From Nocardioides sp. SYSU D00065 (lineage in GTDB: Bacteria; Actinomycetota; Actinomycetes; Propionibacteriales; Nocardioidaceae): a stretch of DNA of 64,000 nt. The notes below the pieces were generated by a model. The model was given only the letters and a program-made list of their open reading frames with translations. It ran no database searches and had not been told where the DNA came from. This document shows positions 48,163 through 55,621 of this stretch, piece after piece; positions within the stretch are counted from its first letter, which is position 1; each line of letters opens with the position of its first letter. Where the stretch lies: contig NZ_JAFMSX010000001.1 in assembly GCF_017916425.1 (NCBI RefSeq), forward strand, positions 1,054,001 through 1,118,000. Reading direction: 5' to 3'. A program made the position numbers and the translations under genes.

Positions 48163-48936
48163 ATGGAAGCCAACGGCGGTGCCGACCGCATCGCAGTGAT
48201 GATCGACGCCGACAACACCCGGCCGGCGTACGCCGGTGAGGTGCTGAGCGAGGTCGCCAAGTACGGCAACCCGACGATCCGGCGGGTCTACGGCGACTGG
48301 ACCAACCCGCACCTGAACCAGTGGGCGCGCAAGCTCAACAGCCTCGGCCTGCGGGCGATGCACCAGAACGCGTACACGACCGGCAAGAACTCCACCGACC
48401 TCGCGCTGGTCATCGACGCGATGGACCTGCTCTACGACGGCAACGTCGAGGCGTTCGCGCTGGTGACCAGCGACAGCGACTTCACCAGCCTGGCGCACCG
48501 GCTGCGCGAGTCGGGCAAGGCCGTCTACGTGCTCGGTGAGAACAAGGCGCCGGAGTCGCTGAGGAACGCCTGCGACAAGTTCATCGACCTGGCCGTGGTC
48601 GCCGACGCCGACGAGGCCGACGACGCCGATGCGGTCGACACGGACGAGGGCGGGACCGACGACGAGACGGTGAAGGCCCCGTCGATCAACCTGGAGAGCG
48701 CCCTGACCCGCGCGGTCAACGCCGTCTCCGACGACGAGGGCTGGGCGCTCCTGCCGGCGCTCGGCAACCAGCTGATCCGCACGCACCCGTCGTTCGACGC
48801 GCGCAACTTCGCCGGGCCCGGTGGCCGGCTGAGCACCCTCGTGGCAGCGCAGCCCTACCTCGAGACCGAGGGCACGGGCAACGCGCTGCGGGTCCGGCTC
48901 AAGGGCGGGGGCCGGCGGTCGTCGGGCAGGTCCTGA
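48163..48936 (+). CDS. NYN-domain protein (LabA/DUF88-like, with C-terminal winged-helix domain)
   Basis: 257 aa. The N-terminal NYN/PIN-like domain (about 8-145) starts IAVMIDADNTRP and has KNSTDLALVIDAMDLLYDG and LVTSDSDFTSLAHRLRESGK. The four acidic residues expected of this metal-dependent nuclease fold are therefore present. An acidic linker (about 150-175) leads to an OST-HTH/LOTUS-type domain (about 180-250, EGWALLPALGNQLIRTHPSFD). It probably acts on RNA. The start follows a TAGGCT box by 7 bases. It is at the edge of an insertion that separates hemG from hemE. Confidence 0.85.
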   Translation: MEANGGADRIAVMIDADNTRPAYAGEVLSEVAKYGNPTIRRVYGDWTNPHLNQWARKLNSLGLRAMHQNAYTTGKNSTDLALVIDAMDLLYDGNVEAFALVTSDSDFTSLAHRLRESGKAVYVLGENKAPESLRNACDKFIDLAVVADADEADDADAVDTDEGGTDDETVKAPSINLESALTRAVNAVSDDEGWALLPALGNQLIRTHPSFDARNFAGPGGRLSTLVAAQPYLETEGTGNALRVRLKGGGRRSSGRS

Positions 48937-48960
48937 CGCAGGCGGGCATCTAGCAGGCGG

Positions 48961-49041
48961 AGACGCGCGGACCATGGTCCGCGGCCCACCTCCCCGCCGC
49001 GCGCGCGGCGGCGCCCGGCGGGGAGGAATGTCCGCGCGTCT
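48961..49041. terminator. Nested hairpin terminator between NYN and MHS genes
   Basis: AGACGCGCGGAC (48961-48972) and GTCCGCGCGTCT (49030-49041) form a perfect 12-bp outer stem. CCTCCCCGCC (48989-48998) and GGCGGGGAGG (49017-49026) form an inner 10-bp stem. The two genes converge here, and the outer arm touches the stop codon of the leftward gene. It probably works in both directions. Confidence 0.8.
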
Positions 49042-50389
49042 ACGCGGGTGCCGCCACCTGCTCGGCGGGCTCGAGCTCCCGGGCAGCGGCCGCGCCGTCG
49101 AGCGCGCGCCCCCGGGTCTCGGGGAGGAACCGCGCGCAGACCAGGGAGATCGCCGCCACCAGCACGTTGTAGCCCGCCACCCACCACAGGGTCCCGTCAC
49201 CACGGGTGACCAGCCAGGCGGCGATGAGCGGCGTCAGGCCCGACGCGAGGATGCCGGAGACCTGGTAGAGCGTGCTCAGCGCGGTGTAGCGGTAGCGCGT
49301 GTCGAACAGCTCGGACCAGAACGCGGCCAGCGGTCCGTAGACCGTGCCGTAGACGAGGCCCAGGCCGACGACGAAGACGACCGAGATCGCCCAGCGGTCC
49401 TCCGTCTGGATCAAGAAGGCGGCCGGGAACGCGAACACCAGACCGATCCAGGCGCCGACCCGGAAGACCGGCTTGCGGCCCACGAGGTCGGACAGCGCCC
49501 CGGAGATCGGCACCAGGACGACGCCCAGCACCGCGCCGACCAGGATCGCGTCGAGGGCCCAGCTGCGCGGCAGCTCGAGGTTCGTGGCGACGTAGGCCAG
49601 CAGGTAGACCGAGAACAGGTTGAACGTGAAGCCCTCGATGAACCGGGTGCCCATGCCGAGCAGCAGGGGTCGCGGCTGCTGCGCGAGGAGGTCGCGCAGC
49701 GGGAGCCGGGAGATCTCCTTGCGCTCCTGCACCTTGGCGAACTCCGGTGTCTCCATCACCGACAGGCGGATGTAGGCGCCGATGCCGAGCAGCACGATGC
49801 TCACCAGGAAGCACGCGCGCCAGCCCCACGCCAGGAACGCCTCCTCGGGCAGCAGGCCGGCCAGGGAGAACGCTCCGGCAGCCAGGGCGAGCCCTCCGGG
49901 CACGCCGATGTGCGCGAAGCTGCCGTAGAAGCCGCGGCGCTCCGCCGGGGCGTACTCGACCGCGAGGAGCACGGCGCCGCCGTACTCGCCGCCGACGCCG
50001 ATGCCCTGCAGCACCCGCAGGACGACGAGCGCGACCGGGGCCCAGACGCCGATCTGGTCGTAGGTCGGCAGCAGGCCGATCAGCGCCGTCCCGACGCCCA
50101 TGATCACGAGCGTCAGCAGCAGCATCTGCTTGCGCCCGATGCGGTCGCCGAAGTGCCCGAACACCAGCCCGCCGATGGGGCGGGCGAGGAAGCCGACCGC
50201 GAAGGTGGCGAACGCCGCGAACTGCGCCGCCGGCCCGTCGAGGCCGTTGAAGTAGAGCTTGTCGAAGACGACCGCGGCGGCGGTGCCGTAGAGGAAGAAG
50301 TCGTACCACTCGATGGTGGCGCCGACGGCCGAGGCGAGGGCGACGCGGCGGGGGCTGGGCGCCGCCTGGCCGGAGCGCGTGTCGCTCAT
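49040..50389 (-). CDS. MHS-family MFS transporter (metabolite:H+ symporter)
   Basis: 449 aa, 12 membrane spans. IEWYDFFLYGTAAAVVF is the MHS-type first helix. FGHFGDRIGRKQ is the MFS loop 2-3 motif, and RVLQGIGVGGEYGGAVLL and SDLVGRKPVF are further signatures. The family takes up organic acids, osmolytes and related anions by proton symport. It is coupled by ATGA overlap to the flavin reductase and lies in an organosulfur operon, so a sulfonate or sulfone is the most likely substrate. No SsuABC transporter genes are in the window. Confidence 0.88.
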   Translation of the reverse strand: MSDTRSGQAAPSPRRVALASAVGATIEWYDFFLYGTAAAVVFDKLYFNGLDGPAAQFAAFATFAVGFLARPIGGLVFGHFGDRIGRKQMLLLTLVIMGVGTALIGLLPTYDQIGVWAPVALVVLRVLQGIGVGGEYGGAVLLAVEYAPAERRGFYGSFAHIGVPGGLALAAGAFSLAGLLPEEAFLAWGWRACFLVSIVLLGIGAYIRLSVMETPEFAKVQERKEISRLPLRDLLAQQPRPLLLGMGTRFIEGFTFNLFSVYLLAYVATNLELPRSWALDAILVGAVLGVVLVPISGALSDLVGRKPVFRVGAWIGLVFAFPAAFLIQTEDRWAISVVFVVGLGLVYGTVYGPLAAFWSELFDTRYRYTALSTLYQVSGILASGLTPLIAAWLVTRGDGTLWWVAGYNVLVAAISLVCARFLPETRGRALDGAAAARELEPAEQVAAPA

Positions 50390-51024
50390 GCCGCGTCCTC
50401 CGCCTCGTCGCGCGCGGATCGCTCCGGGGCGCCTTCGGCGGCCCCCCGGTCGACGTCGGCGCCGTTGATCCGGCCGTCGAGGCGGGACGGGTCGAGGTCG
50501 TCGCGGTGCAGCTTGGCGAAGGCCGAGCGGTGGAAGACCAGCGGGTGGTGGCCGTCGCCGGCGCCGACGCGGTGCACCCGGAGCACCACGATGACGTGGT
50601 CGCCGGCGGTGACCTCGGCGTGCACCGAGCAGTCGTAGGTCGCGACCGCCTCGTCGAGCAGCACGGCGCCGTCGGTGGTGACCTTGAAGGGCAACCCGGT
50701 GAAGCGCTCCTCACGCGGGCCGGCGAGCTGGCGGCACACCACGTCGTGGTGGTCGGCGAGCACGCTGATCCCCATGCGGCCGGCCTCGCGCAGCAGCGGC
50801 CACGTCGAGCTGGTGGCGGCGATCGAGAACGACACGAGCGGCGGGTCGATGCTGACCGATGTGAACGACGAGGCCGCGATGCCGGTGAGCTGGCCCTTGA
50901 CCGAGGCCGCGACCGCGACCACGCCCGAAGGGAACGCCCCGAACGCGTCGCGCAGCGTGCGCTGGTCGATCGCCGCCGCGCCCTCGGGCGGGGAGGTGGG
51001 TGGGGTGGTGGACTGGATGGTCAT
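50386..51024 (-). CDS. Flavin reductase (NAD(P)H:FMN oxidoreductase, DIM6/NTAB-like)
   Basis: 212 aa. FGAFPSGVVAVAA and GIAASSFTSVSIDPPLVSFSI are typical of the HpaC-type flavin reductases that supply free FMNH2 to two-component monooxygenases. The ATG at 51024 follows AGGCGG and overlaps the upstream stop. The C-terminal tail is acidic. In this operon it can supply reduced flavin to the SsuD-like enzyme two genes upstream, in addition to the NADPH:FMN reductase between them. Confidence 0.87.
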   Translation of the reverse strand: MTIQSTTPPTSPPEGAAAIDQRTLRDAFGAFPSGVVAVAASVKGQLTGIAASSFTSVSIDPPLVSFSIAATSSTWPLLREAGRMGISVLADHHDVVCRQLAGPREERFTGLPFKVTTDGAVLLDEAVATYDCSVHAEVTAGDHVIVVLRVHRVGAGDGHHPLVFHRSAFAKLHRDDLDPSRLDGRINGADVDRGAAEGAPERSARDEAEDAA

Positions 51025-51575
51025 GCGGACACCGCCTGGCTGGGTTCGAGGGTGGACTGGGGAGCCGGCACGGGCCCGGATCCGGGCGCGGACCCGAGTG
51101 CGGGCAGCAGGTGCTCCGCCGTGGCGTACCAGGCGTCGTACGGCTCCGCGTCGGCGTGCTGGGAGTCGAGGAGGTACAGCCCGCGGGTCGGCACGGACGC
51201 CCCCAGCTCGACGAGCAGGGGTCGCAGGCCGTGCTCGATCGCCAGCGCGTGCACCGGCGAGGCGCCGAGCATCAGCGGCACGGCGGTGACCCCACCGAGC
51301 CCCTGATGGGGGAACCGGTCGAGGAACGCCTTGAGCAGCCCGGTGTAGGTGGCCTTGTACGTCGGGCTGGCGACGACCACGACCAGGCTGCCGGCCACCT
51401 CCTCGACGAGCCCGCCGATCGTCTCGGAGCCCCACTCGAAGAGCTCGGAGGCGTGGTCGGCGAGGTCGACCACGAGGTCCGCGCCGCCGAGCCGCTCGGC
51501 GAGGGCCAGGGCAGAGTCGTAGGTGCGCGAGCGCGGCTTCGGGTTGCCGACGACGACCGCGACGCGCGCGCTCAC
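51021..51575 (-). CDS. NADPH-dependent FMN reductase (SsuE/MsuE-like)
   Basis: 184 aa from a GTG at 51575 that overlaps the SsuD stop (GTGA). VAVVVGNPKPRSRTYD is the flavodoxin-fold FMN phosphate loop. VVASPTYKATYTGLLKAFLDRFP and VTAVPLMLGASPVHALAIEH match SsuE-type enzymes. It reduces FMN for the neighbouring monooxygenase. Two reductases of different folds in one operon may give redundancy or serve different monooxygenases. Confidence 0.88.
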   Translation of the reverse strand: MSARVAVVVGNPKPRSRTYDSALALAERLGGADLVVDLADHASELFEWGSETIGGLVEEVAGSLVVVVASPTYKATYTGLLKAFLDRFPHQGLGGVTAVPLMLGASPVHALAIEHGLRPLLVELGASVPTRGLYLLDSQHADAEPYDAWYATAEHLLPALGSAPGSGPVPAPQSTLEPSQAVSA

Positions 51576-52714
51576 GACGCCGCCCGCTCGGCGCCGAACG
51601 GCACCGAGGTCTGCGCGCCGGCCGGCACCGGGTTGGTCCACAGCCCACGCTTCTCCAGCACCGGCAGCACGCCCTCCCCGAAGTGGTAGGCGCCCTCGAG
51701 GTGGGGGTAGGCCGACAGCACGAACTCCTCGATGCCGACAGCGGCGTACTGCTCGATGAGGTCGGCCACCTCCTCGTGGCTGCCGACCAGCGCGGTGCCC
51801 GCGCCCCCGCGGACCAGGCCCACGCCCGCCCAGAGGTTCGGGTGGATTTCCAGGCCGTCGCGGCTGCCCTGGTTGAGGGCGAGCATGTTGCGCTGGCCCA
51901 CCGACTCCGAGCGCCGCAAGCCCTCCTGCACGCGCCGGATGTCCTCGTCGGAGATCCCGGCCAGCAGGCGGTCGGCCTCGGCCCAGGCCTCCTCGGAGGT
52001 GTCGCGGGTGATGGTGTGGACCCGGAGGCCGTACGTCAGCTCGCGACCCCGCTCGGCGGCCAGCGACCTGATCCAGGCGACCTTCTCGGCCACGGCCGCG
52101 GGCGGCTCGCCCCACGTCAGGTAGACGTCGGCGTGCTCGGCCGCGACCCGGCCGGCGGCCGGTGAGGAGCCGCCGAAGTAGATCTGCGGGATCGGGTCGG
52201 GCAGCTGCTGGAGCCGGGCGCCCTCGACGCGCAGGTGCGTGCCGGCGAAGGTCACCTCCTCGCCCGCCCAGAGCCGCCGGACGATGGTGAGGAACTCCCC
52301 GCATCGCTCGTAGCGCTCGTCCTTGTCGAGGAAGTCGCCGTAGGCGCGCTGTTCGTGGGACTCGCCGCCGGTGACGACGTTGAGCAGGAGGCGTCCGCCG
52401 CTGAGGTTCTGGAACGTCGCCGCCATCTGTGCGGCGAGGGTCGGCGAGGTGAGCCCCGGGCGGAAGGCGACCAGGAACTTCAACCGCTCCGAGAGCGGGG
52501 CCAGCATCGCCGTGGTCAGCCAGGCGTCCTCGCACCAGGCGCCCGTCGGCGTGAGCGCGGCCTCGAAGCCGAGCTGCTCGGCGCTGCGGGCGACCTGGCC
52601 GAGGTAGGGCACGCTCGCGGGTCGCCCGGCGGCGCCGTGGTCGACGCCGTGGCCGCCGCTGACGACCTGGCGGCCGTCGCCGCCGTTGGTGGGCAGGAAC
52701 CAGTGGAACTTCAT
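51572..52714 (-). CDS. ssuD: LLM-class alkanesulfonate (SsuD-like) monooxygenase
   Basis: 380 aa, the normal length for SsuD. It is a TIM-barrel FMNH2-dependent monooxygenase releasing sulfite from sulfonates. MKFHWFLPTNGGDGR, LKFLVAFRPGLTSPTLAAQM, NVVTGGESHEQRAYGD, QIYFGGSSPAA and VYLTWGEPPAAVAEKV are family signatures. YEWHDRYER-type residues (KDERYERCGEFL) line the flavin site. The ATG at 52714 has AGAGAGG upstream. It heads a four-gene operon (monooxygenase, FMN reductase, flavin reductase, MHS permease) divergent from a LysR gene. The dimethyl-sulfone enzyme SfnG is an alternative within the same family. Confidence 0.85.
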   Translation of the reverse strand: MKFHWFLPTNGGDGRQVVSGGHGVDHGAAGRPASVPYLGQVARSAEQLGFEAALTPTGAWCEDAWLTTAMLAPLSERLKFLVAFRPGLTSPTLAAQMAATFQNLSGGRLLLNVVTGGESHEQRAYGDFLDKDERYERCGEFLTIVRRLWAGEEVTFAGTHLRVEGARLQQLPDPIPQIYFGGSSPAAGRVAAEHADVYLTWGEPPAAVAEKVAWIRSLAAERGRELTYGLRVHTITRDTSEEAWAEADRLLAGISDEDIRRVQEGLRRSESVGQRNMLALNQGSRDGLEIHPNLWAGVGLVRGGAGTALVGSHEEVADLIEQYAAVGIEEFVLSAYPHLEGAYHFGEGVLPVLEKRGLWTNPVPAGAQTSVPFGAERAAS

Positions 52715-52752
52715 CGGACCTCTCTCGTGCTCGGCGTCGGTAGATGACTATC

Positions 52753-52769
52753 TCTACCAATCTTGTAGA
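52753..52769. promoter_or_regulatory. LysR-type operator candidate upstream of ssuD
   Basis: TCTAC-N7-GTAGA (52753-52769) is an inverted repeat whose inner ends give the T-N11-A spacing of LysR-family sites (T52755, A52767). It lies 38-55 bases before the ssuD start, in a relatively A+T-rich patch. TTGTCT just upstream on the minus strand may be the -35 box of the operon. Confidence 0.45.
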
Positions 52770-52879
52770 CAAACCTAGCAGGCCGGTGCTCCAGCGCCGG
52801 CGTGCTCGACTGCCGGGGATCTCGATGGGGCGCAAGGCGTCGCCTGGCGCCCTTACCTTGCACACCATCGCCGGCGCGC

Positions 52880-52915
52880 TTTGTATAGTGTTTACATTGA
52901 CTTTAAGTATTTGAC
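52880..52915 (+). promoter_or_regulatory. A+T-rich promoter region of the LysR gene
   Basis: This is an A+T-rich stretch in an otherwise very G+C-rich window (TTGTATAGTGTTTACATTGA, continuing with CTTTAAGTATTTGAC). TATAGT, TTTACA and TTGACT are all visible, so several -35/-10 pairs are possible. It is about 20-50 bases before the GTG at 52934. It probably serves the LysR gene and may also bind it. Confidence 0.45.
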
Positions 52916-52933
52916 CATCGAGGGAGCGCGCGC

Positions 52934-53908
52934 GTGCGGATCGAACAGCTGGAGTACCTGGCGGCGGTGACCGAGCACGGGTCGCTGCGCCGGGCGAGCG
53001 AGGCCATGCACATCTCGCAACCGGCGCTGAGCGAGGCGCTGACCAAGCTCGAGAAGGAGCTCGGCACGACACTGCTGGACCGGCGGCGTACGGGCTCCCG
53101 CATCAGCCGGCAGGGGCTCGACCTCCTGCAGAACATGACCGACGTGCTCGAGGCCGTCGACCGCCTGCGCACCGCCGCCGGTCAGCAGTCCCTCCGTCGT
53201 CGCGACCTGCGCATCGGCACGGTGAACACCGCCTCCTCCAGCCTGCTCGCCCCGGCCCTGCGCGACCTCCACGCGCGGCATGGCTCGGGCGGCGTCGAGG
53301 TCGTCACCGGCCGGCAGGCCGACATCCAGCAGGGACTCGCCGAGGGCTCGCTCGACCTCGGGCTGGTCAACGTGCTCCCCGGCGACGAGGTGCCCCCGGG
53401 CCTGGTCGCCGACCGGTTGATCGAGGGCCGACCCGTCGCGTGCCTGCGCGCCGACCACCCGCTCGCCTCGAGGGAGCGGATCGCCGTCGACGACCTGCGG
53501 GCGGAGGCGCACGTCCTGATGCGTCCGGGCTTCGTGATGCACCGCTACGCGCACCGGCTGTTCGCCGGCGTCCTGCCCGAGACGACGTACGCCACCGACG
53601 GTGCCGAGATGGGCAAGGCGATGGTGGCCGCCGGGCTCGGCATCGCGATCCTGCCCGACTTCTCCATCGTCGCGGACCCGTTGGTGCGCGCCGGCGTGCT
53701 CACGACCCGGCCGATCCACACCGACCACACCGTGGTCACCCTGCTCATGCTGCGTCGCCGCGCCGAGCGCACCCCGGAGACGCTGCGCGACCTGCAGACC
53801 GCGCTGGCGCGACAGGCGCGCTCCTACCTGGCCTCGCTCGAGCTGGCGCCGACGGCCTCCGACCTCACGCCGGTGACGCCCATCAGCAGCCGTGCACGAA
53901 CTCCGTGA
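52934..53908 (+). CDS. LysR-family transcriptional regulator of the organosulfur operon
   Basis: 324 aa from a GTG after a GAGGGAG ribosome-binding site. The winged helix-turn-helix is at 1-60 (MRIEQLEYLAAVTEHGSLRR, MHISQPALSEALTKLEKELG). A type 2 periplasmic-binding-like sensor domain follows (about 90-295). It is divergent from ssuD with a T-N11-A candidate site between them, so it probably senses a sulfur compound or its depletion, as Cbl/CysB/SsuR-type regulators do. Its 3' end overlaps the convergent hemE gene by 26 bases. Confidence 0.87.
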   Translation: MRIEQLEYLAAVTEHGSLRRASEAMHISQPALSEALTKLEKELGTTLLDRRRTGSRISRQGLDLLQNMTDVLEAVDRLRTAAGQQSLRRRDLRIGTVNTASSSLLAPALRDLHARHGSGGVEVVTGRQADIQQGLAEGSLDLGLVNVLPGDEVPPGLVADRLIEGRPVACLRADHPLASRERIAVDDLRAEAHVLMRPGFVMHRYAHRLFAGVLPETTYATDGAEMGKAMVAAGLGIAILPDFSIVADPLVRAGVLTTRPIHTDHTVVTLLMLRRRAERTPETLRDLQTALARQARSYLASLELAPTASDLTPVTPISSRARTP

Positions 53909-54929
53909 GCGCCAGCAGCTGATCCGGGTCGGTCGACGGGATCACCCCGTGGCCGAGGTTGAAGATGTGGCCCTTGGCCGCTCGGCCGGCGGCGATGATC
54001 TCGCCGGCACGCCTGGTCATGACCTCGGTGGGGGCGAAGACGAGGGTGGGGTCGAGGTTGCCCTGCACGACCCGGTCGCCCACCAGCGGGATCGCCCGCT
54101 CCAGCGGCGTACGCCAGTCGACGCCCACGACGTCCGCCCCGGCCTCCCCCATCAGGTCGAGCAGGTTCGAGGTGCCGACGCCGAAGTGGATCCGCGGCAC
54201 GCCGAGCTCGCCGGCAGCCGCGAGGACCCGCTGCGAGTGCGGCATCACCGACGCGCGGTAGTCGGCCGGGGTGAGCGCGCCCGCCCAGGAGTCGAACAGC
54301 TGCACGGCCGAGGCGCCGGCCTCGACCTGGATGCGGAGGTACGTCGCGGCGATGCCGGCGATCTTGCGCATCAGCGCGTCCCAGACGTCCGGGGCGCCGA
54401 ACATCATGGCCTTGGTCTGCGCGTGCTCCTTGGACGGCCCGCCCTCCACCAGGTAGGAGGCGACCGTGAACGGAGCCCCCGCGAAGCCGATCAGCGGGGT
54501 CGCCCCCAGCTCGGCGACGAGCTGGCGCACCGCCTGGGAGATGTAGGGCACGTGGTCGGGGGTGAGGTCCGGGATCGCCTCGACGTCGGCGAGCGTGCGC
54601 ACCGGCGAGGCGACGACCGGGCCGACACCGGGCCTGATGTCGAGGTCGACGCCCACCGCCTTGAGCGGCAGCACGATGTCGGAGAAGAAGATCGCCGCGT
54701 CGACGCCGTAGCGCCGCACCGGCTGCAGGGTGATCTCGGTGACCAGGTCGGGGTCCATGCAGGACTCCAGCATTCCGACGCCCTCGCGCACCTTCAGGTA
54801 CTCCGGGAGCGAGCGACCCGCCTGCCGCATGTACCAGACCGGCGTGTGGGACGGCGTCTCCCCGCGAGCGGCCGCGAGGAAGGGGCTTCCGGCCAGGCCG
54901 GGGTGCGGGGCGGCGGCAGCGTCGATCAC
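53883..54929 (-). CDS. hemE: Uroporphyrinogen decarboxylase
   Basis: 348 aa from the GTG at 54929. It removes four acetate carboxyls from uroporphyrinogen III to give coproporphyrinogen III. TPVWYMRQAGRSLPEY contains the conserved arginine pair. AAIFFSDIVLPL holds the catalytic aspartate, FAGAPFTVASYLVEGG and IHFGVGT are further signatures, and GHIFNLGHGVIPSTDPD is near the end. GAAGAT on the minus strand 6 bases before the GTG is a weak -10 box. In M. tuberculosis hemE directly precedes hemG, while here they are separated by about 5.8 kb of other genes. Confidence 0.95.
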   Translation of the reverse strand: MIDAAAAPHPGLAGSPFLAAARGETPSHTPVWYMRQAGRSLPEYLKVREGVGMLESCMDPDLVTEITLQPVRRYGVDAAIFFSDIVLPLKAVGVDLDIRPGVGPVVASPVRTLADVEAIPDLTPDHVPYISQAVRQLVAELGATPLIGFAGAPFTVASYLVEGGPSKEHAQTKAMMFGAPDVWDALMRKIAGIAATYLRIQVEAGASAVQLFDSWAGALTPADYRASVMPHSQRVLAAAGELGVPRIHFGVGTSNLLDLMGEAGADVVGVDWRTPLERAIPLVGDRVVQGNLDPTLVFAPTEVMTRRAGEIIAAGRAAKGHIFNLGHGVIPSTDPDQLLALTEFVHGC

Positions 54930-54988
54930 GCCTGAATCTTCGCAGGTCAGGCGGCGTGGCGGCACATCGGCGGAGCCGCGGGCTGGCC

Positions 54989-54994
54989 TACTGT
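54989..54994 (+). promoter_or_regulatory. -10 box of the DUF3000 gene (leaderless)
   Basis: TACTGT ends 6 bases before the ATG at 55001. This fixes the start and argues against the upstream in-frame extension to 54956. Confidence 0.55.
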
Positions 54995-55000
54995 GGGCCC

Positions 55001-55621
55001 ATGGTGGCCCGTCACGAGACCCACCCGGGCAACGCTGCCACGGCTGGGCCTGCGGAGTTCCGCGCGGCTGTGGAGTCGATGCGTCGCGCATCGCTGCGTC
55101 CCGAGGTGCTCTGCGAGGAGATGCCGGCGCCCCAGCGCATCGCGCCGTGGTCCGCCGCGCTCAGCGGCGACGTCACGGTCGACGACGAGGACCTCGGCAC
55201 CGGCCGGCTGATCCTCCTGCACGACCCCGCCGGCAACGACGCCTGGGACGGCACGTTCCGCTGCGTGGCCTACGCCCGCGCCGACATCGACCCCGAGCTG
55301 GGCGCGGACCCGATGCTGGCCGCGGTCGGCTGGTCGTGGCTGACGGAGGCGCTCGAGGCGCACGCCGCCGAGTTCCACGCCGCATCGGGCACCGTCACCT
55401 GCGTGAGCACCGAGAGCTTCGGCGGCATGGCCGACGAGCCCGGCACCGCCCAGGTCGAGATCCGGGCGTCGTGGACGCCGGACGTCGACGAGGACGGCGG
55501 GCTCGACATGACACCGCACGTCGAGGCCTGGGGCGAGCTGATGTGCACCGCCGTCGGCCTGCCGCCGGTCCCGGAGGGGGTCACCGCCATCCCGAGCCGG
55601 CGTGGACAGCGCGGCGGCTGA
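55001..55621 (+). CDS. DUF3000 family protein
   Basis: 206 aa. This is a conserved actinobacterial protein found divergent from hemE and upstream of RNase D. Recognisable blocks are FRAAVESMRRASLRPEVLCE, PQRIAPWSAALSGDV, GRLILLHDPAGNDAWDGTFR and VGWSWLTEALEAH. No catalytic motif or membrane span is evident. Its gene overlaps the RNase D frame by up to 20 bases, so they are translated together. The function is unknown. Genetic linkage to RNase D in many actinobacteria hints at RNA processing. Confidence 0.85.
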   Translation: MVARHETHPGNAATAGPAEFRAAVESMRRASLRPEVLCEEMPAPQRIAPWSAALSGDVTVDDEDLGTGRLILLHDPAGNDAWDGTFRCVAYARADIDPELGADPMLAAVGWSWLTEALEAHAAEFHAASGTVTCVSTESFGGMADEPGTAQVEIRASWTPDVDEDGGLDMTPHVEAWGELMCTAVGLPPVPEGVTAIPSRRGQRGG

